Shown here: positions 46,193 through 58,746 of the stretch, one piece after another | Numbering within the stretch: the first letter of the stretch is position 1 | How the letters are laid out: every line of letters starts with the position of its first letter | Assembly: GCF_016745395.1 (NCBI RefSeq) | Contig: NZ_JAERVJ010000004.1 | Location: forward strand, 50,269 to 114,268 | Source: Methylocystis sp. Sn-Cys | GTDB taxonomy: Bacteria > Pseudomonadota > Alphaproteobacteria > Rhizobiales > Beijerinckiaceae | Reading direction: 5' to 3' | DNA: 64,000 nt | Translations under genes and position numbers: made by a program | The notes under the pieces: model-generated | The model's input: the letters and a program-made list of their open reading frames with translations, nothing else | Told to the model about the DNA's origin: nothing | Databases searched by the model: none

Positions 46193-47092
46193 TCAGAAGC
46201 GGAAAGCCCCGAGAATGTAATCAGGCTTATCCGGCGAGCAAGGGGCGTCCAGGGGCGTCGGAAAGGTCTCCTGGCTCGGCTCGAAGCGATAGCGCGCGCG
46301 GCTGGCGAAGGAGATCTCCAGAACATCGGGAAGCGGAATATTCGCGATGAGATTATAGGGGACGCAATTATTGGCGTGCACATGCGTCACGGCAAAGAGG
46401 CGATGGAGCTTTTCGAGGACGCGCTTGGCGCGAAAATAGAATTGCGGCGAAGCGAGCTGCGAGAGGTCGTGAAACTCGCACACGATCTGCGCGTGCTTGA
46501 CCAGAAGCTCGTCGGGAGTTGCGTCGAAGACCTCCCATTCCCACCCTTCGATGTCCATTTTCAAAAACAAGTCGGGCGCGTCACTCTTGGAAAATTCCGA
46601 GACGAGCGCCGCAAGCGACTCGCTGTCCGGGCCGGGCTGAGCTGCGATCATCTTGCGATGGAAGCGCAAAAGCGGGTGCGAGGAAGGCGCGTTCTCGACC
46701 GAGTGGTCGAACTGCTCGACCGGAACGCCAGCCTGCGCCATCGCGAGATCCCAGGCGTCGTCGTCACAGACGCCAAAGGAAAAAGCGTGGATCACGCCGG
46801 CAAGATCGTCGAGCTGGACATAGCCGCCGTCGCCAGCCGAGCCGACGCGCGTTTTGGGGACGCCGATCGCCTTTTGAGGTTCGAGCAGGCGTAGAGTCGC
46901 GCGCAATTCGTCTTGCAGCGCCTGAGTCCCGCTCGCAGAGCTCTGCGGGAAACGGGGGAGCAGCAAATCCTTTATCTCGATGAGGCGCGCTCGGGTCTCC
47001 TCGTGACGCCAGTCTGCGTCATTGACGGATTGCGGCAAAGCCTTGCGCCGCCATTCATCGTATTTCTTTCCGAGCTCCCCCAGCGTCGTCAT
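46193..47092 (-). CDS. FkbM-type SAM-dependent methyltransferase
   Basis: 299 residues. KTRVGSAGDGGYVQLDDLAG replaces the usual FkbM glycine-rich start, and the family signature LFLKMDIEGWEWEVFDATPD (about 170-190) is clear, followed by a helical C-terminal part. FkbM enzymes O-methylate sugars or polyketides. The neighbour on the other side of repeat C is a glycosyltransferase, which supports sugar methylation. Only 17 bases separate it from the end of the glucan gene upstream on the same strand, so the two may be co-transcribed. Confidence 0.8.
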   Translation of the reverse strand: MTTLGELGKKYDEWRRKALPQSVNDADWRHEETRARLIEIKDLLLPRFPQSSASGTQALQDELRATLRLLEPQKAIGVPKTRVGSAGDGGYVQLDDLAGVIHAFSFGVCDDDAWDLAMAQAGVPVEQFDHSVENAPSSHPLLRFHRKMIAAQPGPDSESLAALVSEFSKSDAPDLFLKMDIEGWEWEVFDATPDELLVKHAQIVCEFHDLSQLASPQFYFRAKRVLEKLHRLFAVTHVHANNCVPYNLIANIPLPDVLEISFASRARYRFEPSQETFPTPLDAPCSPDKPDYILGAFRF

Positions 47093-47109
47093 TTCCGCCC
47101 CTCCGCCCG

Positions 47110-48696
47110 TCAGAACGGGTGATATTGATACAGCCAGTTCTCCGAGATCACCTTATCGCCGTTCTTCAGGAAGAGGCGCATCTCCACCGGATCGGTTCCG
47201 TCGACGGTGAGGTCGAATTGAGCGCGCCAGTGGCCGGGCACGCCGTCGAAAACCGCTTCGGTATAGATGTAAGAAAAGGCCCCGCGCGAGGCCCAGAGAA
47301 TGGGTTCGGGCTTCACGCCATAAGGGAGCTTGGCGAGCGGCTCGCCCAGAAACTCGACCATGAATTTACGCACGCCTTTGGGCCGGGGCTTGCCGGGCTG
47401 GCCGCCATTGCCGAGCCGCGTCGCGACGCAGCGCGCCAGGCCGGCGGGGTAGGGCTCGTCGGCCAGCCAGTGCAGGCGGTAGGAAAATTCGAAGGCGGCG
47501 CCGGGGACGGCGGGCTTATCGGGAACCCACATGGCGACGATATTGTCGTGGATTTCGTCGTCGGTCGGGATCTCGATGAGCTGCACCGCGCCCTTGCCCC
47601 AGTCGCCTTTCGGCTCGACCCAGACGCTCGGACGGCGGTCGTAGAAGACATTGTCCTGGTAATGGTCGTAGCTGCGGTCGCGCTGCATCAGGCCGAACCC
47701 CTTCGGATTTTCGTCGCCGAAGGCCGAGGCGACGACGCGCGAGGGGTTGTTGAGGGGCCGCCAGAGGCGCTCGCCGGCGCCGGTCCACATGCTGAGGCCG
47801 TCGGAGTCGTGCACCTCCGGACGCCAGTCGACGGCGGTCGGCTTCACGGTCTCGGAAAACCAATACATGGAGGTGAGGGGCGCAATGCCGAAGCGGGTGA
47901 ATTTGCCGCGCAGATAGAGCGCACAATCGATGTCCATCACGACGCCCTTGCCGCGCGTCATGAGAAACTTATAGGCGCCGACGATCGAGGGGCCTTCGAG
48001 CAGCGCGTGGAGCACCACGCCGTCCTCGGTCTCGGGCCCGACATAGATATGCGTAAAGTCGGGGAATTCCTCGCTGGCGCCGGCCTGCCAGGTGTCCAGC
48101 GCGACGCCGCGCGCCGAAAGCCCGTATTGGCGCAATTCGCCGATCGCGCGGAAATAGGAGGCGCCGAGAAAGGCGACCCAGTCGTTCTTCTTCCAGTCGA
48201 GCGGACCGTCCTTCGATTCCTGGATTCGGAAGCCTGCGAAGCCCGCCCCCGGCGGCAGTAGCCGCGCGACGGAATCCTCGGGCATGTTGAAATAGCTCGT
48301 GTCGTAAAGCACCTCGCGCGCCACGCCGTTTTCGACGGCGTGGATACGCACGGCCTTTTTGAAGAACATGCCGAGATGGAAAAACTCGATCGGAAATCGC
48401 TCCTTCGTGTCGGCGAAGAGCGCGTGATCGGTATTGTAGGTGATGTGGCCCCACTTCTCGTAGTCGATCTGCGAGGTGATTTCCGGGGCCGGGATATTGG
48501 GCTTGCGATAGGGCTCCTTCACGAGCCGCTGCGCTTCCTGCTTCAGCGCCTCGTAGGAGAAGGGCGTCGGCTCGCCGAGCTTGATATTGGAGATGCGCGA
48601 CGCCGCGGCTTCGGCCGGCCGGGCGCCGACGGCGCCGAGCGCGCCCGTCGCGGCCGCGACTTTGAGGAAGGAACGGCGGTCCTGCTTCTCGATCAT
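47110..48696 (-). CDS. Periplasmic glucan biosynthesis protein, OpgG/OpgD (MdoG/MdoD) family, Tat-exported
   Basis: 528 residues from the ATG at 48696, which follows AGGGAAC; the frame can be read to a TTG at 48723. The N-terminus QDRRSFLKVAAATGALGAVG is a twin-arginine signal, as in OpgD, cut near AEAA. The body follows the MdoG fold: FSYEALKQEAQRLVKEPYR, YFRAIGELRQYGLSARGVAL, PLTSMYWFSE, GFGLMQRDRSYDHYQD. OpgG/OpgD act on osmoregulated periplasmic glucans (recently shown to have glucan hydrolase activity in E. coli). No opgH glucosyltransferase lies in the window; it must be elsewhere. Confidence 0.92.
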   Translation of the reverse strand: MIEKQDRRSFLKVAAATGALGAVGARPAEAAASRISNIKLGEPTPFSYEALKQEAQRLVKEPYRKPNIPAPEITSQIDYEKWGHITYNTDHALFADTKERFPIEFFHLGMFFKKAVRIHAVENGVAREVLYDTSYFNMPEDSVARLLPPGAGFAGFRIQESKDGPLDWKKNDWVAFLGASYFRAIGELRQYGLSARGVALDTWQAGASEEFPDFTHIYVGPETEDGVVLHALLEGPSIVGAYKFLMTRGKGVVMDIDCALYLRGKFTRFGIAPLTSMYWFSETVKPTAVDWRPEVHDSDGLSMWTGAGERLWRPLNNPSRVVASAFGDENPKGFGLMQRDRSYDHYQDNVFYDRRPSVWVEPKGDWGKGAVQLIEIPTDDEIHDNIVAMWVPDKPAVPGAAFEFSYRLHWLADEPYPAGLARCVATRLGNGGQPGKPRPKGVRKFMVEFLGEPLAKLPYGVKPEPILWASRGAFSYIYTEAVFDGVPGHWRAQFDLTVDGTDPVEMRLFLKNGDKVISENWLYQYHPF

Positions 48697-48795
48697 CTCA
48701 AGTTCCCTATCGACGAAAACCAAGGAGCCTATGGCGTCGCAATGCGGCGCTCTCTGGGCGGAACGCTCGACGCTTCAACGAGGGCTTGGGCGCGC

Positions 48796-49029
48796 TCAGC
48801 CGCGGATCGGCTCGTTGCGGATCGCGGTCTTCATAAAGAAATAGAGGCCGATGAGGCCAAAAGCCGCGAAGACGATCTCAATGCCGCGGCTGATCATCGG
48901 GTCGAGCTGGAACAGGCCGCCGAGCGCCCAGCCAGCCGCCCAGGATGCGCCGACAAGCTCCGTCCCGACGAGGATCGCGACGGCGACCAGCGTGGAAAGG
49001 TGCAGGTAGTTGATCGGCTTCTGGCTCAT
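48796..49029 (-). CDS. Small two-helix membrane protein
   Basis: 77 residues with two hydrophobic helices (LSTLVAVAILVGTELVGASW and IVFAAFGLIGLYFFMKTAI) and short polar ends. The start at 49029 is preceded by GGACATGAG-like sequence. Similar short proteins are annotated as hypothetical in Rhizobiales. It precedes the glucan gene on the same strand with a gap of 99 bases. Function unknown. Confidence 0.7.
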   Translation of the reverse strand: MSQKPINYLHLSTLVAVAILVGTELVGASWAAGWALGGLFQLDPMISRGIEIVFAAFGLIGLYFFMKTAIRNEPIRG

Positions 49030-49129
49030 GTCCGGCTCTCGATGGCGGCGCGGCGCCGCGTAAGCCCTGCTATATCAAAGGAAGGCGCGAGGCAATACCG
49101 CGCCCTTTCTCCGCATCGCTCTTAGCGGC

Positions 49130-49651
49130 TCAGAACGGAATATCGTCGTCGAGCTGGTCGGAAAGGCGACCGCCGCCCGCGGGCGGAGCCGGCCGGCGCT
49201 CGGCGGGCGCGCGCTCCATGGGCGAGGAGCGGCCGAAGGAGCCGCCGCCGCTCTGGCCATAGCCGCCGCCTTCGTAATCGCCTTCGCCGCGGCCGCCGCC
49301 CTTGCTGTCGAGCAGCGTCATCTCGCCCCGGAAACGCGGCACGACGACTTCGGTCACGCGACGCTGATTGCCGTCCTTGTCCGTATATTCGCGGGTCTGG
49401 AGCTGGCCCTCGAGATAGATCTTGGCGCCCTTGCGGCAATATTGCTCGGCGATCCTGCCCAGAGCCTCGTTGAAGATCTGGACATTGTGCCACTCGGTGC
49501 GGTCCTTGCGCTCGCCTGTGCTCTTGTCGCGCCAGGACTCGGTGGTCGCGAGCGAGAAGGAAACGACGCGGTCGCCTGACGGGAAGGTCCGGACTTCCGG
49601 ATCGCGGCCCAGATTGCCGACCAGAATGACCTTGTTCACGCTACCCGCCAT
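49130..49651 (-). CDS. ssb: Single-stranded DNA-binding protein
   Basis: 173 residues from the ATG at 49651 (GGAGAGAGAC just upstream). The OB-fold covers 1-110: VNKVILVGNLGRDPEVRTFP, FSLATTESWRDK, TEWHNVQIF and KIYLEGQLQTREYTD. A Gly/Pro-rich linker leads to the acidic tip LSDQLDDDIPF, which recruits partner repair proteins. It protects single-stranded DNA in replication, repair and recombination as a tetramer. A perfect alphaproteobacterial LexA box stands 108 bases before the start, so it is probably SOS-induced. Confidence 0.97.
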   Translation of the reverse strand: MAGSVNKVILVGNLGRDPEVRTFPSGDRVVSFSLATTESWRDKSTGERKDRTEWHNVQIFNEALGRIAEQYCRKGAKIYLEGQLQTREYTDKDGNQRRVTEVVVPRFRGEMTLLDSKGGGRGEGDYEGGGYGQSGGGSFGRSSPMERAPAERRPAPPAGGGRLSDQLDDDIPF

Positions 49652-49758
49652 GTCTCTCTCCACTTGCTTTCTGCGGAGCACTCTAGTGCAACGGTTTGCC
49701 TATCTCGCGCGCGGGAATCATTTGTCCACAGTTGATGCGTCGGCGCCGCCGGGCTTAT

Positions 49759-49773
49759 GTTCTTTTTTTGTTC
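49759..49773 (-). promoter_or_regulatory. LexA (SOS) box of ssb
   Basis: GTTC-TTTTTTT-GTTC on the plus strand, a perfect match to the direct-repeat GTTC-N7-GTTC box of Alphaproteobacteria (GAAC-N7-GAAC in the ssb direction). Confidence 0.75.
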
Positions 49774-49800
49774 TAGCATCCGGGAAGCGTCGGCGCAAGC

Positions 49801-49955
49801 GCCCTCATCCGACCCTCGCTCACGCGAGGGCCACCTTCTCCCGCGCGCGGGAGAAGGAGACGCGTTGAAAAATTTGTGATCCGAAATGGACGGCTCTCCC
49901 TTCTCCCGTTTACGGGAGAAGGTGGCCCCTGCGTCAGCAGGGGTCGGATGAGGGC
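49801..49955. repeat. 155-bp inverted repeat (GCCCTCATCCGACCC..GGGTCGGATGAGGGC)
   Basis: Outer arms of 15 perfect bases; inside are two more hairpins, GACCCTCGC..GCGAGGG and CCTTCTCCCG..CGGGAGAAGG (twice). The right arm overlaps the last seven codons of dctA. The first ten bases of another copy, GCCCTCATCC, end the window at 63991. Confidence 0.9.
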
Positions 49956-51196
49956 GCCAGCTCCACCGCCAGCTTCTCCCGATCGAGTTCGCCCTCCCAG
50001 GCCGAAACCACAATCGTCGCCACGCCATTGCCGATGAAATTGGTCAGCGCGCGGCATTCGCTCATGAATTTGTCGATCCCCAGCACGAAGGACATGCCCG
50101 GCGCCAGCGACGGATCGACGGCGGTGAGCGTCGCGGCCAGCGTCACGAAGCCCGCGCCGGAGACGCCGCTCGCGCCCTTGGACGTCAGCATGGCGACGAC
50201 AAGGATCGTCGCCTGATGGGCGAAATCCAGCTCGACGCCCATGGCCCGCGCGATGAACAGGCTCGTCAGCGTCATATAGATATTCGTGCCGTCGAGATTG
50301 AAGCTGTAGCCCATCGGCACGACGAGGCCGACGACCGATTGGGAGCAGCCGAGGCGCCGGAGCTTCTCCATCAAGGCGGGCAGGGCGCTCTCGGAAGACG
50401 ACGTGCCCAGCACGATCAAAAGCTCGTCTTTGAGAAAGACCAGAAAACGGAAGATGTTGAAGCCCACCGCCGCCGCGATGACGCCGAGCACGATGGCGAC
50501 AAAAAGCGCCGACGTCAGGTAAAAAGCGCCGATCAGGCCGCCGAGCGACAGAAGCGCCGCCGAGCCGTATTTTCCGACCGTATAGGCCATGGCGCCGAAG
50601 GCGCCGATGGGCGCGGCCTTCATCACGATGCCGATGAGCGCGAACATGGCGTGGCCGGCGTCGTCGACCCAATGGCGCATGGGCCGCCCTTTCTCGCCGA
50701 GCGACAGCAATGCAAAGCCGAAGAGCAGGGAGAAAAGCAGCACCTGCAGAATATCGCCCTTGGCGAAGGCGCCGATGGCGCTCTCCGGGATGATGTCGAG
50801 GAGAAACTCGACGCCGCTGTGCTTGGCGGCGGCTTCGGTATATTTCGAGACCGCCGCCGCGTCGGGCTTGCCGGCGAAACCCGCGCCGGGCTGCAGCAGA
50901 TTGCCGACCAGAAGCCCGATCGCCAGCGCAAAAGTCGAGACGATCTCGAAATAGAGGAGCGCCTTGACGCCGACGCGGCCGACTTTCTTGGCGTCTTCGA
51001 TATGAGAGACGCCGGACACCACCGTGCAGAAGATGATCGGCGCGATCGCCATTTTGATGAGCTTCACGAAACCATCGCCGAGCGCCTTCACCCAGTCGGC
51101 GGCAGCGATTTCCGGCGCGAGCCAGCCGAACAGCGCCCCGAGCGCGATCGCTGCGAGGACCTGGACATAGAGCAGGTGGTGAAGGGGTTTTTTCAT
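49934..51196 (-). CDS. dctA: C4-dicarboxylate/proton or sodium symporter (DAACS family)
   Basis: 420 residues, eight helices plus two re-entrant hairpins. Signatures: [20 protein letters not shown], the serine-rich hairpin [17 protein letters not shown], and [17 protein letters not shown], which bind substrate and cation in GltPh/DctA-type carriers. It should import succinate, fumarate or malate, though the family also carries glutamate/aspartate. The last residues LAPSSDPC are encoded by the end of a genomic repeat, so the original C-terminus has been replaced or extended. No dctBD sensor genes nearby. Confidence 0.9.
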   Translation of the reverse strand: MKKPLHHLLYVQVLAAIALGALFGWLAPEIAAADWVKALGDGFVKLIKMAIAPIIFCTVVSGVSHIEDAKKVGRVGVKALLYFEIVSTFALAIGLLVGNLLQPGAGFAGKPDAAAVSKYTEAAAKHSGVEFLLDIIPESAIGAFAKGDILQVLLFSLLFGFALLSLGEKGRPMRHWVDDAGHAMFALIGIVMKAAPIGAFGAMAYTVGKYGSAALLSLGGLIGAFYLTSALFVAIVLGVIAAAVGFNIFRFLVFLKDELLIVLGTSSSESALPALMEKLRRLGCSQSVVGLVVPMGYSFNLDGTNIYMTLTSLFIARAMGVELDFAHQATILVVAMLTSKGASGVSGAGFVTLAATLTAVDPSLAPGMSFVLGIDKFMSECRALTNFIGNGVATIVVSAWEGELDREKLAVELAPSSDPC

Positions 51197-51323
51197 GCCG
51201 GTCTCCGGCGAAGCCTCTATTGGCCGCGCTTATGGCGGCAAAATCCGTTTGCGTCCACGTTGGAAGATTGTTCGCAGGCGGGAGCGTCGCTAAGATTCAG
51301 CCGGATTCCAAGGGGAGGAGCGC

Positions 51324-52277
51324 ATGAGCGCGGGCGATAATGAGACCTCATTTCTCGGGCAGGGCATCCAGGGCGGCGGCTCCTTTCTCGGGGGCGGCGG
51401 TCTGACGCAGTGGAGCGCTGCGGCGCCGGCGCCGCAGGCCGGCGAGGGCCTCGCCTTCGAGATCAAGGGCCATGAGCTGCAGTTCCTCGAAGCCGAGCTG
51501 CGTCCCGGCGAAGCCATGATCGCCGAGGCCGGCCAGATGATGTTCAAGGATGCGGCGGTCGTCATGGAGACCATCTTCGGCGATGGGAGCGAGCCGCAGA
51601 ATACCGGCTTCTTCGGCAAGCTCCTCGGCGGCGCCAAGCGGGTGCTCTCGGGCGCCACCTTGTTTATGACGCGTTTCGCCAATGTGAGCGGCGGCCCGGC
51701 GCGCGTCGCCTTTTCCGCGCCCTATCCGGGCAAGATCCTGGCGCTGCGTCTCGACCGCTATGGCGGCGAATTGTTCTGCCAGCGCGAGACCTTCCTTGCC
51801 GCCGCGCAGGGCGTGAAGATCGACGTGGCCTTTCAAAAGAAGATCATGACCGGGCTTTTCGGCGGCGAGGGCTTTATCATGCAGCGCCTCGCCGGGCAGG
51901 ACTGGGTCTTTGTCCACGCCGGCGGCATGGTGGTGGAGCGCGAGCTCGCGCCGGGGGAGGAGATTCACGTCGACGCCGGTTGCCTCGTCGCGCAGACCGC
52001 GACGGTAGACTTCGATGTCGTGCCCGTGGGCGGGATCAAATCCATGATCTTTGGCGGCGAGGGCTTCTTTTTCGCGCGGCTGATCGGGCCGGGTCATGTC
52101 TGGCTGCAATCCATGCCGGTTTCGCGGCTTGCCGGGCAAATCCTCTCTCGCGCGCCCGCGCATGCCGAGGTGGGCGTTGGCCATAGCTGGGGCGGGGGCT
52201 CCGGCGGATCGTCGGGGGACTCATCGTCTTTCGGCTCCTGGGGCGACTCGTCGGGGTCCGGCGGCGACGATGCTTGA
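51324..52277 (+). CDS. AIM24/TIGR00266 family protein
   Basis: 317 residues. After a Gly-rich N-terminus (to about 35) the beta-rich AIM24 fold is visible: FLEAELRPGEAMIAEAGQMM, GGPARVAFSAPYPGKILALR, GEGFIMQRLAGQDWVFVHAG, and GIKSMIFGGEGFFFARLIGP near the end. The last 35 residues are Gly/Ser-rich (WGGGSGGSSGDSSSFGSWGD). Members form double-stranded beta-helix barrels of unknown bacterial role, and the yeast member is mitochondrial. GGGGAGG precedes the ATG. Confidence 0.85.
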   Translation: MSAGDNETSFLGQGIQGGGSFLGGGGLTQWSAAAPAPQAGEGLAFEIKGHELQFLEAELRPGEAMIAEAGQMMFKDAAVVMETIFGDGSEPQNTGFFGKLLGGAKRVLSGATLFMTRFANVSGGPARVAFSAPYPGKILALRLDRYGGELFCQRETFLAAAQGVKIDVAFQKKIMTGLFGGEGFIMQRLAGQDWVFVHAGGMVVERELAPGEEIHVDAGCLVAQTATVDFDVVPVGGIKSMIFGGEGFFFARLIGPGHVWLQSMPVSRLAGQILSRAPAHAEVGVGHSWGGGSGGSSGDSSSFGSWGDSSGSGGDDA

Positions 52278-52297
52278 CGACCGCCTTACCTTGGGGC

Positions 52298-52455
52298 CGT
52301 CATGGCCGGGCTCGTCCCGGCCACCCACGCCGAGGGGCACAGCCCAACCGGACGCGTGGTCGCGAATGATAACGTTCAGGCTGGGCGTCGATGTAGGCCC
52401 AGCGGCCGCTGTGGTTTGCGCGGCGTGGGTAGCCGGGACAAGCACGGCCGTGACG
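52298..52455. repeat. 158-bp inverted repeat (CGTCATGGCCGGG.. type)
   Basis: Left arm CGTCATGGCCGGGCTCGTCC(..CCACGCCG), right arm CGGCGTGGGTAGCCGGGACA(..GGCCGTGACG), about 35 bases each with few mismatches, around a 90-base centre that has its own CTGGGC..GCCCAG stem (52380-52402). It fills the gap between the AIM24 gene and the next small gene. Confidence 0.85.
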
Positions 52456-52557
52456 CGGTGTGCATATGGTGGCCCTCTAGGGGAAGTTTGGCTGGGCGAG
52501 CCCGATCGACGAAGCAAATTATGAACGGTTTTTTTTACTCACCCGTTTGAGGCCCAA

Positions 52558-52965
52558 ATGAAACACATCAATCTAATATTGGCGTTGGGCGTCGGCGTTT
52601 TCTTCTCCGGCGCGGCTTACGGCACCAGCTGCCAGCCCGGCAGCGAAAAATGCCCGCTTATTTTGAAGATGAAGCGGGGCTCTGACAAAATTTCGTTCTC
52701 ATGCGTATTGTCACCCACCAAGCCGGGCTGTGCGGCGAAGTTCGAAGCCCGCGCCGGTCAGGCTGCAACCCTGCAGGGCGAAGCAATCGCGCATAAAATT
52801 TTAGTTTTTCCCAGCGGGGACGGCACGGACGAGCTCGAATTGGGCCCCTACACCCTGCCGGAAACAGGGACGTACACGCTCAAATTGTCCTATGGCGCCT
52901 CCATGATGTCCCGCGACGCGAACGACCGCCCGGCGAAATACAACTGGACGCTGCGCGTCCATTGA
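52558..52965 (+). CDS. Small secreted protein, unknown family
   Basis: 135 residues. Signal peptide MKHINLILALGVGVFFSGAA, cut near AYG. The mature domain of about 112 residues has four cysteines (TSCQPGSEKCPL, FSCVLSPTKPGC) likely paired in disulfides, and a beta-rich end (LELGPYTLPETGTYTLKLSY, KYNWTLRVH) resembling an immunoglobulin-like or pre-peptidase C-terminal domain. No catalytic motif seen. Upstream sequence is poor in ribosome-site features (GAGGCCCAA). It lies between a repeat and uvrA; role unknown. Confidence 0.65.
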   Translation: MKHINLILALGVGVFFSGAAYGTSCQPGSEKCPLILKMKRGSDKISFSCVLSPTKPGCAAKFEARAGQAATLQGEAIAHKILVFPSGDGTDELELGPYTLPETGTYTLKLSYGASMMSRDANDRPAKYNWTLRVH

Positions 52966-53079
52966 CCCCTTTGGGCCGGGCCCTGCGCATCGCCCGCGAT
53001 TTTCGCAACGCAACAAGTGGCGTTTGTCCCCGGCAGCGCTTAGATTGACGTTTCCCGCGTTTCTACCAGCCTTCGGCAA

Positions 53080-56082
<3,003 letters not shown>

Positions 56083-57322
56083 GGGGCTCCTGGCCTCGGT
56101 AGGCCCACCTCTGCCGCTGCGCTTCGAGGCCCCAGACGGCGCCGAGCATGAAGAAGACGAAGCGCCAGTGGTCGACATCGATCTGGAAGCCTTGCAGGAA
56201 CAGGCCGATGGCCGCCGGCACGACGGCTTGCGCCTGACGCTGTGCGGGCGAGAGCGTGAACATCAGCCGCAAGCCGATGAAGGCCGTCACGCCGATAAGT
56301 AGAAAGAAGAGTAAGCCGCCGATCCAGCCATTGTTGGCGAAGGCGCCGACATAGGAATTATGCGGCTCGAGATCGAAAATAAGGCGGAAACGCAGCGGCC
56401 CGAAGCCCATGAAGCGATCGAGCAGCATCGGGATCGAGCGGAGCTGATTGCCGAAACGGCCGGTGGAGCCTTCATCATAGTCCTGCGTGGCGGCGGTGCG
56501 CTGGGAGAAGAATTCCCTTGTCTCGGGGACCGAGAGGACCACGGCGATCACGACGCCGATCATCGCCACCGCGCCGAGCGCAGCCATCGCGATCCTTCGT
56601 TTCATCTTCCTATCCGTCGAGGTGACGAAGACGGCGGCGAGCATCAGAACGAAAGCGACGACCGTCGCGCCATAAGAGCCGCGCGAGAAAGACAGAAACA
56701 TGCCCAGGAATACGACGAGCAGCATCGCGCCGGTGAGAATGACGCTGCGCGTTGGTCCGACAATCAGCCGATGCGCCAGAGCGACGATCGGCAGCACGAG
56801 AAAGGAGCCGAGAACATTGGGGTCTTTAAAGGTGCCCGAGGCGCGGCCCGCATGCAGGAAGACGCCTTCGCCAAACCCGGGGATGCCGGAATAGCCGAGA
56901 ATGCCGGCGACCGACGCGATCAGTGCGCCGGCGATATAGGCGTTGAGGCATAAACTCACGCGGCGGTTCGTTTCATTGCCCATGAAGAGCGCATAAAATA
57001 GGCCGGTGAGAACGAGATAGGCCGACTGATACTGGTAGAGTGATGAATCGGCGCTGTCCCAATAGGGAATGAGCGCCAAAAAGCCCATCATCGTATAGGC
57101 GATGATCAGAAAGGCGAAGACGAGAAAGCTGCGGTTGATCGAAAAGCCGCCGAGAAACCAGAGCGGCATGGCGACGAGCGAGGCGAAGTCATAGGGCGAG
57201 GGCTCGATGATCGCGATGGCGCCGCAAGCCACGAATATAAAGACGGAGACGTCGACGAGGCGTTGGTAGTTGATGACCAAGCCGGTCTTTTGCGCGGCGG
57301 CGTCTATCATCCGTTGCGGCTC

Positions 57323-58489
57323 TCAGCGGCCTGCGGCCCGCGCCGCAATGGCGTCGCGATAGCCTTGCAAAACATCGTCGACCATGCGCGAGACCGAAAA
57401 CCGCGAGGCGACATAGGCCGAGAGCGCCCGCGCTTGCTCATGAAGCGTCTCTGCCGGTTGCGAGAGCAGCCGCGCGAGAGCGTCCGCCAGGATTTCCGGG
57501 TTGTCGGGTTGAATGAGGCGATCCGCATAGGGGCCGAAGATTTCCGGCACGCCGCCTACATTGGTGGCAATGAGCGGAACGCCCGCCGCCGCCGCTTCCA
57601 GCACGATATAGGGTAGGGATTCGAAGCGGCTCGGCACGACCATCGCGCGCCCCAAAGCGAAAGCCTCGCGCGCTGGCCGCGGGCTCCCGAAGACGATCCT
57701 GTCAGCCAGACCGGCCTCTTGCGCCTGGCGTTCGAGCGCAGCTCTATTTGGCCCGCCGCCGATCAGCAGAAGGCGCGGCGTCAGGCCGCGTCGACCCAGC
57801 AACACCATGGCGTCGATCAGCGTGTCGATGCCTTTGGCGTCGCGCAGCTCGCCGACATAAAGCAGATCCACGGCGTCCGCCCGCGGTTGCACGGGCGCGA
57901 ATTCGTCCTCGGAAACGCCATTGGGAATGATGCGCGCGAGGCCCTTCGGCTTGCCGACGAACGCCTCGAAGCGGGACGCGATAAAGGCGCTCTCGAACAA
58001 CAGCGCGTCGGTGCGCGTGGCGAGCAAGGCTTCCATCGCCATGAAGATGCGATGGCTGAGAGAGCCGGGCTCGTAATTGAGGCTTCCGCCATGCGGCGTG
58101 TAGATGCGGACGGGGCTATTATCCCCGGAGAACAGGCCGTTCGCGCGCGCATAAACCCCGCCCTTCGAGCCATGGCCGTGGACGACGTCGGGCTTCAACG
58201 CCGCGATGCGCTTGTTGATCGCGATGGCGGCCCCAAGGTCGGAGGGATGCGGCAAACGATGGATCGGCAGGCGCATGACGCCGAGAGAAAGTTTGGGGAG
58301 CAGTTCGGCGAATTGTTTTTCAGCGGCCGCGCCGCCGGTGGTGGAGTCCGCGATCAGACCGACCGCATGGCCGCGTCCGATTTGCGCTCGCGTCAGATCG
58401 AGCACATGGCGAAACAGGCCGCCCACGGGGGCGCGAAACACATGCACAATGCGTAGCGGCGCTGCCGAATGTTCCGCGGACTGCTGCAC
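57323..58489 (-). CDS. Glycosyltransferase family 4 (surface polysaccharide)
   Basis: 388 residues, GTG start with AAAGGA upstream. GT-B fold: IVHVFRAPVGGLFRHVLDLT at the start, DVVHGHGSKGGVYAR, IIPNGVSEDEFAP, VDLLYVGELRDAKGIDTLID, and the donor site SRFESLPYIVLEAAAAGVPL with its E-x7-E. Related enzymes make exopolysaccharide or lipopolysaccharide. Translationally close (12 bases) to the O-antigen ligase gene downstream, which supports a glycan-assembly role. Confidence 0.87.
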   Translation of the reverse strand: MQQSAEHSAAPLRIVHVFRAPVGGLFRHVLDLTRAQIGRGHAVGLIADSTTGGAAAEKQFAELLPKLSLGVMRLPIHRLPHPSDLGAAIAINKRIAALKPDVVHGHGSKGGVYARANGLFSGDNSPVRIYTPHGGSLNYEPGSLSHRIFMAMEALLATRTDALLFESAFIASRFEAFVGKPKGLARIIPNGVSEDEFAPVQPRADAVDLLYVGELRDAKGIDTLIDAMVLLGRRGLTPRLLLIGGGPNRAALERQAQEAGLADRIVFGSPRPAREAFALGRAMVVPSRFESLPYIVLEAAAAGVPLIATNVGGVPEIFGPYADRLIQPDNPEILADALARLLSQPAETLHEQARALSAYVASRFSVSRMVDDVLQGYRDAIAARAAGR

Positions 58490-58643
58490 CAGGGATGTCC
58501 TTTTCCCTCTGCTTTATCGCGCCGCTCAGCAGAGTCGCCCATTTTCGCCCCAAGCGACTATTTTGCTTCTTGCTTAAGAATAAGTTAGCGGCGCCCGAGG
58601 ATCGGGCGCCGCTACAGGAATTTTTGCCATTTAAGTAGCCTGC

Positions 58644-58732
58644 CATTCCCGACGGGCTGGGGATCCAGAGCAAAACCACGGGCGCTGCTCTGGATCCCCG
58701 ATCGCTTCGCTTACGCGAAGCGTCGGGGATGA
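58644..58732. repeat. Palindromic repeat (ATTCCCGACGGGCT / GGGGATCCAGAGC type)
   Basis: GGGGATCCAGAGC (58659-58671) pairs perfectly with GCTCTGGATCCCC (58687-58699); a second hairpin GCTTCGC-ttac-GCGAAGC follows. CATTCCC and GGGATGAC close the ends. It fills much of the 257-base gap between clpA and the glycosyltransferase gene. Confidence 0.85.
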
Positions 58733-58746
58733 CGCTCAAGCTAGCC

